From: Triparma columacea
Taxonomy: Eukaryota; Sar; Bolidophyceae; Parmales; Triparmaceae
Direction: 5' to 3'
Length of the DNA: 55,213 nt
Assembly (NCBI GenBank): GCA_030267965.1
Contig: BRYA01000469.1
Span: 9,141 to 64,353, forward strand
The translations under genes and the position numbers were made by a program. The notes under the pieces are model-generated. The model had not been told where the DNA came from, searched no databases, and saw only the letters and a list, made by a program, of their open reading frames with translations. Every line of letters starts with the position of its first letter. Within the stretch, counting starts at the first letter, position 1. This document shows, in pieces, positions 1-9,576 of the stretch.

Positions 1-209
1 GGGGGGGAGGGGTGCGAGTCAGGGTTTGAGGGAACTTGCGCGTGTCGGAGTGGTTGTGCTGCTTTGTTCCTCAGGGTTTTTGAGCAGTAATTTGTCGCTT
101 GCTGGTGTTGAATGATTGCCAGTGTCTCCGAAATGCACGTCGCCTAACACACGCTCCGTGCTTGCGCGTTATCTCATCATAGGACCAAAAATCCCCCCCA
201 TCCCTTGTC

Positions 210-440
210 TCACCTTATCCCCTTCCCCCCACTCCCCTGTCCCCCTCCTCCTACACCTCTTTCTCTCCCTCCGCTCCCCTTCCACTTAACCTCAACCTCC
301 TCGATCTCCTCCCAGCTAGCCCCCGCGAGGTTGCTCATGCAGTCCTCTGCACCATCGTAGGATCTGGAGGGCTCCCTTGGCGATGGTGTTGAGTTGAGGT
401 CTCGACTGGGACCATTGTGAATAGGTCTTGGTTTGGACAT
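210..440 (-). CDS. possible 5' exon of an unidentified gene (partial)
   Basis: An open frame of 76 codons begins at an ATG (440–438) and reads toward the left edge. The part up to about position 290 looks protein-like, with a segment reading ASWEEIEEVE. A GTTAAG donor-like site then follows and the frame becomes Gly/Arg low complexity, so the tail is probably intron. If real, this is a first exon whose continuation lies in positions 1–209 or beyond the window. No family is recognised. It could also be chance, because composition here is biased. Confidence 0.2.
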   Translation of the reverse strand: MSKPRPIHNGPSRDLNSTPSPREPSRSYDGAEDCMSNLAGASWEEIEEVEVKWKGSGGRERGVGGGGQGSGGKGIR

Positions 441-444
441 TTGT

Positions 445-540
445 GTGTGTGCATGTAAGGTGTGTTTATTTGTTTATTTCTTGTATGTGTGTAGGGTGTG
501 TATGTGTGTGTAGGGTATGTAGCTGTAGGGTGTGTAGGTT
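445..540. repeat. GT-rich microsatellite-like stretch
   Basis: Irregular TGTGTG and GTAGGGTGTG motifs recur over about 95 bases between the possible minus-strand exon and the first LRR gene. I see no gene in 441–742. Confidence 0.5.
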
Positions 541-742
541 TAAAAAGAAATTGGGATTGGGACAAGATTCAGCACCAGGAAGAAGAGAAAAAAAAGGGAG
601 AAAAACACCTCTTCTTTGTCTCTACCGTACCTCAGAATCCATTGAGGGTTGAAACTGCTCACGAAAAGACAGTATAATAAATCCAGGGTTAAGGTTAGGT
701 TACCAAAAGGACAGTATAAAAGATCCTCCCTCCGTCCCTACT

Positions 743-1822
743 ATGAGTGAATTTGACTTTGCTTATGCTGATGACTATAGTGATGACTATAGTGATGGGG
801 ATGGAGACTATTCTGACCCAGATGATGGGGACTCTCCCCTTCCCAAAACAGCAGTATACTCCGGAACCGAGAGCTTTGAATATGATACTGAACTCACAGA
901 AGTGACTTTTGCACAAGGAGTGACATCGATTGCCGATGAAACCTTCTACTGTTGCTCCTCCCTCACGGCCATTACCATCCCAGATGGAGTGACGACAATT
1001 GGCGAGGGCGCCTTCTACGGATGCTCCTCCCTCGCGGCCATCACCATCCCGGAAGGAGTGACGACAATTGGCTGGGGCGCCTTCTCTCTATGCTCCTCCC
1101 TCACGGACAGCACCATCCTGGACGGAGTGACAATGATTGGCGAGGGCGCCTTCAACGAGTGCTCCTCCCTCACGGCCATCACCATCCCAGACTCAGTTAT
1201 GGAGATTGACCCTTACGCCTTCAGAAATTGCTCCTCCCTCACGGCCATCACCATCCCTGACACAGTGACAACAATTGGCGTTGGCGCCTTCTGGGGATGC
1301 TCCTCCCTCACGGCCATCACCATCCCGGACGGAATGACAGAGATTGGTAGGGAAGCCTTCAGGGATTGCTCCTCTCTCACGGCCATCACCATCCCAGACT
1401 CAGTGACGGAGATTGGCACATACGCCTTCAGAGAATGCTCCTCCCTCACGGCCATCACCATCCCGGAAGGAGTGACGGAGATTGGTGAGGGCGCCTTCAG
1501 GGATTGCGTAGGCCTGACGAAGCTCATTCTATCTCCTGCCGTTTCCATCGGTTTCGACTGCTTCTTGAACTGCACCGCCCTAATCGCTGCCGCTGCTGAT
1601 AAAAACATGCCAACCGTCTCAGACCTCCTCTATCACAGATGGCACCGCAATGTCGCTGTAATCGAACGCGTCAACGCTCTGCTGTGCCTCAAGGGTACCT
1701 TGGATCACGTGGAGAATCATATTGGTGGAATGCACGGAGTTGAAGCCCCGCCGCTAAGGGCAACTGAGGCACGTGACAAGATCCCGAAAGTTTTGTGGAG
1801 AGTAATTCTGGAATTTCTGTAA
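743..1822 (+). CDS. BspA-type leucine-rich-repeat protein (LRR_5), copy 1
   Basis: This is a single-exon ORF of 359 aa. An acidic N-terminus rich in Asp, Ser and Tyr is followed by about nine 23-residue repeats with the core CSSLTAITIPDGVT.IG. A conserved tail then carries the RWHRNVAVIERVNALLCLKG motif (about residue 295) and ends in KVLWRVILEFL. The repeat is the Treponema/BspA LRR type, which usually forms solenoids for protein binding; the ligand is unknown. No signal peptide or membrane segment is seen. Compared with the other copies here, nine bases containing their putative start ATG are missing, and the protein starts upstream in a frame that would be 5' leader in the others. One of five family members in the window. 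Confidence 0.85.
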   Translation: MSEFDFAYADDYSDDYSDGDGDYSDPDDGDSPLPKTAVYSGTESFEYDTELTEVTFAQGVTSIADETFYCCSSLTAITIPDGVTTIGEGAFYGCSSLAAITIPEGVTTIGWGAFSLCSSLTDSTILDGVTMIGEGAFNECSSLTAITIPDSVMEIDPYAFRNCSSLTAITIPDTVTTIGVGAFWGCSSLTAITIPDGMTEIGREAFRDCSSLTAITIPDSVTEIGTYAFRECSSLTAITIPEGVTEIGEGAFRDCVGLTKLILSPAVSIGFDCFLNCTALIAAAADKNMPTVSDLLYHRWHRNVAVIERVNALLCLKGTLDHVENHIGGMHGVEAPPLRATEARDKIPKVLWRVILEFL

Positions 1823-1916
1823 ACTCGTTGTTGTTGAATCAATTGTTTACCAGACTTGACCCCAGAGACCAAGCATTCACTTTTTGTCCACATTTCTTCT
1901 TGTCATTTCTTTCCTA

Positions 1917-4481
1917 ATGAATCGCCTTTTATTGTTAATCAGCATCATTATAGTCGCATCAACAATTGCATATGTTCCATATTGTGGTGTAGGTCCTAAT
2001 AATGGTCCAAATAGGGGTATATTGAACAGACTTCATTTTCCACTCCCGACATCAGGTGCTGCAATTACCTCATTTTATAGCCCCAAGGTCATTCAAACGA
2101 TACACACTACAACTATACACTACAACAATATCAATACAAAGAGATATGTAAGAATAAATAAAGATGAAGATGAATATGAAAGAAAACAAAAGGAGGAGGT
2201 GAAGAAGGAAGTGAAGAAGGAAAAGAAAGGTCGAAAAGGTCATCCTCAACAAAAGTCACGTCGCTTTCAACAGAACCCAACAATACCACCTCCACTACGT
2301 AATCCCCCCATCGTACGTTCCCCTCCCGTCATCACCAGAGAAGGAGGAGGAGGAGGAGGAGGAGGAGGAGGAAGGTCACCAGCAGGTCCTAAGAAACCCA
2401 GACCAGCAGTTGGAGGTAAGAATACAAAGGATATAAAAGATATAGAGAATGCTCTATCCAAGAAATTCGGGGGGCCCTCAACTCTTAGAGGCGTAGGCGT
2501 CTCTACCAACAACAACAACAACAACAACAACAAAGAAGGCACCCCCAAAAGGGTCAGGGGAAACCCATGGGAATGGAAGGAAGGAAGCTCTAACCTTGGT
2601 AACAGGCCCGAACGCGCGGGGTCCGCTGCTGCTGCTTCTTCGGAGGATGACGAGGACGTACTATACGACGATGATGATATCGTAGTAATCGAGGAGGAGG
2701 AGGAGTGGTATGATGAAGACGATGAGGGGTATGAGGGGAAGGGGACTGAGGGGTGGGAAGGGGAACTTGAGGATGTTTTTAAGGAGGATAAAGGAGGCAT
2801 ATTCGGGAGGATGAAGAATAATGAGGAAAAGGGGAGGGAGGAGATGAAGGATGGAGGAAGGAGGAAGGATGATGGGGGAAAGGTTGAAGAGGAAGGGAAT
2901 AAGGTCAAGGAGAAGGTGAGAGAGGGTGGAGATTTCAAGCAACACAAAAAGGATCTAGATGTCAAACGTTTCGGACAAAGGGAAAGTCATACAGAGGATC
3001 AAAGCAACAACTAAAACGGAACACCCCTTTCCCACCCCCACCCAAAAATGCAGATTAAAACCCTGAAATCCAAACCCAAGCCCGTCATCCCTTCAGCCCT
3101 CCAAGACTACCTAGGTCGTCCTATGTATCTAAACATCCCCTACGTAACAACCTGTATATCCGACCCTCCTATAACCCCCCCTCAACCAACCCTCGGTTTC
3201 CAAATCCCAACACCAACTTGGGATACAGTTGGTATGAAGAGTGAAACCTTAAAAACACGTTTACAAGAAATAGGGTACTCAACACCTCTCCCCTCGCAAG
3301 CTGAATCATACGGGGTTATAAAAAGTGGTAGTGACTGTGTGATGAACGCGCACACAGGTTCGGGTAAAACCTGCGCATTCCTACTCCCTATAATCGAGAT
3401 GATATCATCCGGTTCCCTCGGTGATGGTGTCCATGTAAAATGTATAGTCGTTGCCCCTGGTCGCGAGCTCTGCTCCCAGATAACCGACGTAGCGAAAGAG
3501 TTAACAAAAGGGATGGACGTTAAGGTTATGATGTGTATAGGAGGTACCGGGTATGATAGAACGGTGGAGAGATTCAGAGCTAACAGACCTGATGTTATCG
3601 TAGGTACACCCGGGAGGATCGCGGAGATGATTAGTGGCAAAGGTGGGAAGAAGGGGGTTGTTAAAACGGCGAAATGCGGGGTGGTGGTTATGGATGAAGC
3701 TGATAATCTACTGCTTAGTAAGGCGCATAAGGAGAGCATGGTGGAGTGTTTGGAGACGGTTAAGAGGGGGAATAAGGGGGTCCAGATTGTTATGGCGAGC
3801 GCAACGGCGGGGGATATGAAGGAGGGGGTTGTGGGGAGATGGTGTAGGGAGGGATGGAAAGAAGTTGGAGACGGGGTAGGGTCGAGGAGGGGGGAGGAAG
3901 AGGAGGGGGAGGAGGGGGAAGAGGGAGGGATAAGAATGATCGATAACAGCAGACACATTAGCGCGACGACGATACACGGGGTGGTGAAGATCGCTAGGGA
4001 TCACTTGAAGCTCGAATTACTACGCAAGATACTCAACACGTCACCCAACCCTAACCAGGTTCTCGTTTTTGTTAACGAGGCCCGCAGGGTCGATATCGTC
4101 GTTGAGAAGCTCTCTGATATGGGTATAATAGCAGCAGGTCTCAAAGGAGGTGACAGGGGTGATAAAGACGAGCGTGTTCAGGTAGCCAAGGCCCTTCGCG
4201 ACGGCCGCGTCGGGTGCGTCGTCAGCACCGAGATCGCCGCACGTGGCATTGACGCTGTCTTCCTCACGCACGTCGTTAACCTTGATTTACCGACGGACGC
4301 TAGCCATTACTGTCATAGGGCGGGGAGGGTTGGGAGAGGGGGGAGACCAGGGGTTGTGGTTAGCATGGCGAGCGGGGGGAAGGAGAAAGGGGTGGTGGGG
4401 AGGTGGGGGAAGGAACTTGGGGTCAAGGTTGCGGACGTCGCGGTTAGGGAAGGGATGATGAGGATTATTGGGGTGGAGTAA
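1917..4481 (+). CDS. DEAD-box RNA helicase with plastid-type presequence, two exons
   Basis: Exon 1 is 1917–2915 and exon 2 is 3054–4481, giving 808 aa. The 138-nt intron (AAG|GTGAGA … TGCAG|ATT) joins them in phase 0. The N-terminus is hydrophobic and ends VASTIA|YVP, matching the ASAFAP-type signal/transit boundary of secondary-plastid algae with Tyr at +1. A basic stretch, then Gly-, Asn- and acidic-rich low complexity, fill residues 30–335. The helicase core has a Q-motif-like segment, TGSGKT (434–439), DEAD (about 547–550), SAT and HRAGRVGR (from about 754). It should be an ATP-dependent RNA helicase, probably in plastid RNA or ribosome metabolism; the location is inferred from the presequence. 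The start was placed at the first ATG before the hydrophobic segment. The 3' end may be incomplete (see 4526–4654). Confidence 0.85.
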
Positions 4482-4525
4482 ATGGGGGGGGAGGACAAAA
4501 GGAGGTGGAGAGGGGGGGGTTAAAG

Positions 4526-4654
4526 GAGCAGTGGGAACAACGTAAGGTTTGGGAGAACGAGTTTGACGAAATAAACGCTTGCGACAAGCCCGTAAATTTA
4601 AGATCGACAATTTATGAGAAAGTCACTTCTGCTGTTCTCGCTCCCTTCAATTGA
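4526..4654 (+). other. orphan coding-like stretch between two genes
   Basis: One frame reads about 42 codons of ordinary-looking protein (segments EQRKVWENEF and STIYEKVTSAVLAPF) before a TGA at 4652–4654. It could be a last helicase exon joined from a weak GTGGAG donor at 4473 in phase 0, or an upstream exon of the PDZ gene. No assignment is firm. It overlaps the start of the next gene in another frame. Confidence 0.3.
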
Positions 4655-6950
4655 AACAAGATTGGATGAGGAATGGGAAAATCTTAATCCACCTGCTTCC
4701 AAACCCAGTTGTACTATGCGAAGCTGTGTGTATCCTCCTAATGTACCAACACTAGGCTTCACAATCGATAGTGAGGCTGCCACGGGAGTAGTTTTGATTG
4801 ACGTCGAGAATGAGGAAACAGGAATGAGGATAGGTAAGAATCATGGTCCGGGAAGGAATGATATGTGACAATTTTTAACCCCTCAAGCTATCTCCGCTCC
4901 ATATTACCCCTGAAACCTTATCTGCTTCTCTATGATTCTCTTCTTCGCTTGTCAAACACTCCCCCTAACCTCCTTCTCTCTCTTTCTGCTCATAACTGCT
5001 TTCTCTAAATTCACCTCTGCAACCTTAGGAGACCAAATAGTAGCGGTAGATGACTGTCCGCTTCCCCCAACCTTCACAGCGGGTGAATTTGCGACCCTTA
5101 TCGCTCATTTAAAACGCACTAGTAGTGAGCCTATTAAGTTGAGCTTTCATGGCCCTGACGACCCCCCACTGCCACCAGGAAATCCGGAAGGTTCGGAGTC
5201 AGGGGACGAGATGGACGCGGTCCTTACGCCTATGATTGACTCTGTGGTGAATGTGGGGCTCGCTCACTTGATCCGCAAAATGACTGCCAACTACACTGAC
5301 ACTGACGGCCTTCAAGCTCCCTTCTCTCTGGCTGTTAGCAAGGCCGCCGTAGAATCGTTCAAGAGGATGCAGCGGGGCGATGAGCGAGCGGCAGACCCAC
5401 TTATGAACGTCTTATCGAGCGTGGTTTTCGCTGATACCACCATTCAGAACGTTACGGAGGTGAGAAGGAGGAGGGGGTGGAGAGAGGGAGGAGGGAGGGG
5501 AGTGGTGGGAGCGAAGTCGAGGGCAAGAGCGAGGAGGCGCTTCAAAGGCGCTTCTGTCGCTTTTACGACATCTACATCGTCACCTACACGACATACATAA
5601 TCACCTCCTCACCAACTCCCCCCATCCCCCCCGCTCCTCTTGCCCATTCCACGCCCCGCAGCTTCCTAGTCCTTGGGCTTTGGAGATATCGAACGGGATC
5701 CAGAAGGGTGTGAACAAGATGGACAAGCAGGACAATGGTGTGAACACCTTCGCGCTGGCGGCAATGTCCAGCTTACTGGCCATGCCTAACGCAATGTTTG
5801 ATGAACCAAGGGAGAGAAAAATGAAGGAGAAATGGGAAAATGAGAAGGAGGAGGAAGGAAGTGAGACGACGACGACGACGACGACGAATGAGCAAAGGGA
5901 GGAGAGGGAGCATCAAAGCAAAGAGAGGAAAGCGAGCGCCCAACTTCTACTTCTCAAAGCGTATAAAGAGGCTGCGGGCAACATAAAGAATGCGAAATTT
6001 CAAAGACTTTATCAGAAGATGGCAAAAGAGGTAAGGTAGAAAAAGGTGGTGACGTGGAAGAGGCTGGTTATATTCATGAGGTATGCGCGCTCACCAACCT
6101 ACTCCCCGCTTTGCAGGACCCCGAAATCATCGAGGAGCTATCCAAGGAAATCAAGAAAAATTTTGGCATCGATTTGAGCGACCTGAGAACCCACGGCGAC
6201 AAGCAGAAGGAGCTCGCGAACAAGAAAAAGAGCATCATTCAAGAGGCAAAGAAGAAGAAGAAGGAGGAGGAGGAGGAGGCCCTGGAGAAGAAGAGGCAAG
6301 CTGAAGAGGCTGCCGCGATCGAGGAGGAGGCCAAGGCTAAGATGAGGAAAGTAATGGAAGAGAAGGCAAAGGAGGCGGAGGCGAAGAGAAAGAGAAGGAA
6401 CTCCGTAGCTGCGAAGAAATATGCTGCTGCCAAGGAGGCCGCTGCCAAGGAAAGGGCAAGGGAGGAGGCTGCTGTTAAGGCAAGGGAGGAGGCCGCTGCG
6501 AGGGCAAGGGAGGAGGCCGCTGCCAAGGAAAGGGCAAGGGAGGAGGCTGCTGTTAAGGCAAGGGAGGAGGCCGCTGCCAAGATGATTGCAAGGTTGAATG
6601 TGAATGTAGCGCAACAAACCCTACCTCAAGGTTGGGAGGAGAAGGTCGATCCCCGGTCTGGCAGGAAATACTACGTCAACCACCAAACAAGGAAGACCCA
6701 GTGGGAGCGGCCGCCTCCCCCGCAGCAGCAGGCCGCCCGTAAGGCGGGGAAGTGGACGTGCGGGGTGTGCACTCTCGAGAACGGTACCTCAGCGAGGAAT
6801 TGCGCGGTCTGCGGGAGGGCAAGGGGGGCCTGGAGCTGCACGCAGTTCGATCAGACAAACCAGAGAGTTTGTGGTTCTCAGAATAACACGGGGAGCAAGT
6901 TCTGTGTCAAGTGTGGAGCGAGGAAGGACGAGAGTAGAGGGATGGGTTGA
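4614..6950 (+). CDS. PDZ / coiled-coil / WW / RanBP2-zinc-finger protein, four exons
   Basis: The exons are 4614–4833, 5029–5459, 5662–6030 and 6117–6950, all joining in phase for 617 aa. The PDZ-like domain spans roughly residues 45–115 and is split by intron 1, which rejoins RIG|DQIVAVDD exactly. A mid-region helical domain (about 130–340) follows, then a long Lys/Glu/Ala coiled coil with tandem EEAA/KARE repeats (about 370–500). A WW domain begins at LPQGWEEK (residue 509) with its second Trp in TQWERPP. Two RanBP2-type zinc knuckles close the protein (about 553–575 and 590–612; WTCGVC…CAVC and a degenerate WSC…CGS…CVKC). It is probably a cytosolic or nuclear scaffold binding C-terminal peptides, Pro-rich motifs and ubiquitin or RNA. 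No named orthologue is recognised. A stop upstream in frame makes 4614 the first available Met. Confidence 0.8.
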
Positions 6951-7009
6951 AGGGGGCGAGTGGGATAAGATGAGAGAGGTAACAGCTTTTCGTTGCAAAA
7001 ATATTACGG

Positions 7010-8376
7010 TCACTTCTTAAACAGAGTGAACTGCAGCAGCTCCTCTGTTGGGTAGAACTCCGTCGGATTTGGTCTGTACACGTCGTCGACAAAATAATTC
7101 TGCACCGGTTTGCACCCTACCCTCGTCCCTCCCAGGCTCTCTCTAAGCGCCGGGGCTAGGAATTCCGGCGCGAACAGTCCGCTCTCCCCGTTGACCTGCA
7201 GGGCGCTCGCCAGCCAGGCTGGCCTTTTCAAGGAAATCACCAAGTTGACCTCTCGCCCGAGCTCAAAGTCAGAGTCGTCGTAACCGTCGAAGGGGTCGAA
7301 GGTACCTGATTCGCCGGAAACAACCCCGTCGCCGTCCTGGACCCTGTAACCCTCGACTAGACCCGAGGCAACGAACTCGTCCAGGATCGTCTTGAATGCA
7401 AGCGTCACGATTGACGATAATTTACCCTCTGAGGGGAGACTAGCCAAGCTGCCCTTCATTACCTCCCCCGCAACCGACCTACCAACACCAGCTAAAAGTT
7501 CCCCTCTCTCCTTGCTGCCCTCCACCTCCCTTGCCGCTACTCTCCATAGTAAGTAGCACAAGTAATCAAAGTGCCTTTGATCCTTAACCTCCCCCCCCCC
7601 CTCCCTTAATGGCCTCAGGAGCTCGTCAGGGCCAACCTCAGCCTTCACCCCGTTCCACTCCCCTGGACACTTCGACCTGGCGGGCGGCGAGCGAAGCGAG
7701 CCGTGGGGTTAGACCTGAGGTATGGAGAGGGGAGAGTGAACGGGACGTGAGACCGAGGGGGAGGGGAAATGTCCACTGACCTGAACGTCCTGAGCACGGC
7801 GGGGCCGTAGGTCTCCGACTGGTCCTCAAGAGCCTTCAAGGCTGTAGGTCTTCGTGACGATAGTTCGTTTAAGAATGACCTCAGGCATAGCGTGGGTAGG
7901 AATCCACTGAGGACTTCACTATTGGGGGAACGGCAGGAGGCGGAGGACTTTCGGGAGGGAGCTGAGGACAAATTAGAGGAACCTGAACGACGGGAACCAA
8001 ATATTGAACGAAGGTAGTAACCTAAATCATACTCGAAAGCACCCTGGGCACGCTGAGTTGACGCGTAGGTAGGAAGAGGTAGGAGAGGGAGAAGGGATAG
8101 GGGGATTGTCGATGTTATTAATCTACGACGGCTGGGTGAGGTGGATGATGTGAAGGAGGATTCGAGGGAAGGTTCGGGCGACGATTCGAGCGACGATTCG
8201 AGGGATGATTCGAGCAACGATTGGAGGGATGATTTCACAAGGGAGGAGGGCCCGAGTCGCTTTGGATGTGGGTTGATAAATGATGTTGTTTGTTGTATAT
8301 TTAGGTGTAGTATTATATTCAGAGTTAGGATACAAGTAATTATTGGTATCGATGTTAGTATTGACGTTTGTCTCAT
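7010..8376 (-). CDS. predicted thylakoid lumen protein with tripartite presequence, two exons
   Basis: Exon 1 is 8376–7781 and exon 2 is 7676–7010. The 104-nt intron joins them in phase 2 to read LRTF-R-SKCPGEWNG, giving 420 aa. A signal peptide (residues 1–30) ends at TTS|FINP, an ASAFAP-like plastid boundary. A Ser-rich transit region contains tandem LESS repeats. A thylakoid transfer signal follows: RRR at 83–85, a Leu/Pro hydrophobic core and an AxA-like TYA ending at 105. The mature protein begins near STQRAQGAFEYDLG. This signal order implies Tat import into the lumen. I do not recognise the mature domain. It converges with the WW/zinc-finger gene (59 bp between stops) and diverges from the C2H2 gene (176 bp). 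An ATG 33 codons upstream is possible but would bury the signal peptide. Confidence 0.75.
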
Positions 8377-8552
8377 TTGTCGTAAACAAGATGTGAGAAG
8401 CGAAAGAGAAAGTAGGTCCTGGTATCCGGAGTCCAGAGGCAAGGCGTGTCTTTTTTCGACCAGTGCCGGTGACATTCTTCCGTTTGGGTTAAAGCATTGC
8501 TACTGAAAGCATTCGACAAAGTTTACTTGCTGGGCCGGTGTTCAGTGAGAAT

Positions 8553-9416
8553 ATGGCGTCAGATATGGACATGTTTGCGCCAAGTATAACCATAATCGAT
8601 GATTTCAAAGTGAAAGAATTTACATGGACAGAACCAGGCATCCTTCCTGGGTTTCAAGGACACAACAAGGGTACATCGACAGCGATTGGTGTAGATAGAT
8701 CGGGAAGCGATGGCGTCGTTGAAGATGGTAACGTGGTACAGCATGATCTGCTTGTTTGCCAACCATGTGATGAGGATGAGGAGGTTGTTGCTGAAGGGAA
8801 GACTAACAGCAGAGGCGTTGGAGTAGTTGAGGTGAATAGACAGGTGGCTGCGAGGTTGTATGAGTACGACAAGAAAGAGATAGATGAGAGGCCTTACCGC
8901 TGTCCACAAGAAGGGTGTGAATATAAAGCGAAGAAGAGAAGCCATATCAAGAGGCACCTTGCTCATATTCACGGTATTAACGTAACATGGCATACATGCC
9001 CGCAAGAAGGGTGTGAATATAAGTCGAAGCAGATAGGCGATATCAAGAGGCATCTTGCTGGTGTTCACGATATTGGCACAACGTGGCATGCATGCCCGCA
9101 AGAAGGGTGTGAATATAAGGCGAAGGACAGATCCAATATCAAGCAGCACCTTGTTAATATTCATGATATTGGCGTTACGTGGTATCCATGCCCGCAAAAA
9201 GGGTGTGAATATAAGGCGAAGCAGAGAGGCAGCATCAAGTTTCACCTTGCTAATATTCACGATATTGGCGTAACATGGCATACATGCCCGCAAGAAGGGT
9301 GTAGATATAAGACGAAGCGGAGAATCAATATCAAGGACCACCTTGCTAATATTCACGATATTGGCGTAATTTGCCCTCCACGCCAGAAAAAAAGGGGAAC
9401 TGAAAGGCGAACATAA
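8553..9416 (+). CDS. C2H2 zinc-finger protein with five near-identical fingers
   Basis: This is a single-exon ORF of 287 aa. The first 110 residues are acidic and without a recognisable domain. Five tandem fingers of 30 residues follow, each with the form C-x4-C-x12-H-x4-H. The linkers carry the repeated phrase NIHDIGVTW, which is longer than the classical TGEKP linker. The fingers differ mainly in the residues before the first His (KKRSHIKR, QIGDIKR, DRSNIKQ, QRGSIKF, RRINIKD), where DNA contacts would lie. It is probably nuclear and nucleic-acid binding. The close similarity of fingers suggests recent internal duplication. The start is the first ATG in frame. Confidence 0.8.
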   Translation: MASDMDMFAPSITIIDDFKVKEFTWTEPGILPGFQGHNKGTSTAIGVDRSGSDGVVEDGNVVQHDLLVCQPCDEDEEVVAEGKTNSRGVGVVEVNRQVAARLYEYDKKEIDERPYRCPQEGCEYKAKKRSHIKRHLAHIHGINVTWHTCPQEGCEYKSKQIGDIKRHLAGVHDIGTTWHACPQEGCEYKAKDRSNIKQHLVNIHDIGVTWYPCPQKGCEYKAKQRGSIKFHLANIHDIGVTWHTCPQEGCRYKTKRRINIKDHLANIHDIGVICPPRQKKRGTERRT

Positions 9417-9576
9417 AAGGACGATGACGAAAAGCATCCATCTGGAGGAGAAGAGAGTCGAGAGGGAAGAGGGAAGGGTTCATTAAGATCAGAGACACTA
9501 GATCAGATAAACAATTGAACGATTGATTTAACAACAAAGATTTGGTCGAGAATTGGATCCGATAATTCGCCTTGCT

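Noticed and set aside
3182..4004. Ser/Pro-rich minus-strand ORFs opposite the helicase
   Set aside because: Low-complexity shadows; the plus strand has all DEAD-box motifs in order.
4932..5028. Signal-peptide-like start (MILFFACQTLPL…) before the PDZ second exon
   Set aside because: It is the pyrimidine-rich end of intron 1; splicing 4833 to 5029 rebuilds the PDZ core exactly.
6138..6617. Leu/Ala-rich minus-strand ORFs at 6138–6617
   Set aside because: They are antisense to the Lys/Glu/Ala coiled coil, which makes Leu- and Ser-rich shadows.
8559..9437. 292-codon minus-strand ORF opposite the C2H2 gene
   Set aside because: It is the antisense shadow of tandem finger repeats; the plus strand has clear zinc ligands at regular spacing.
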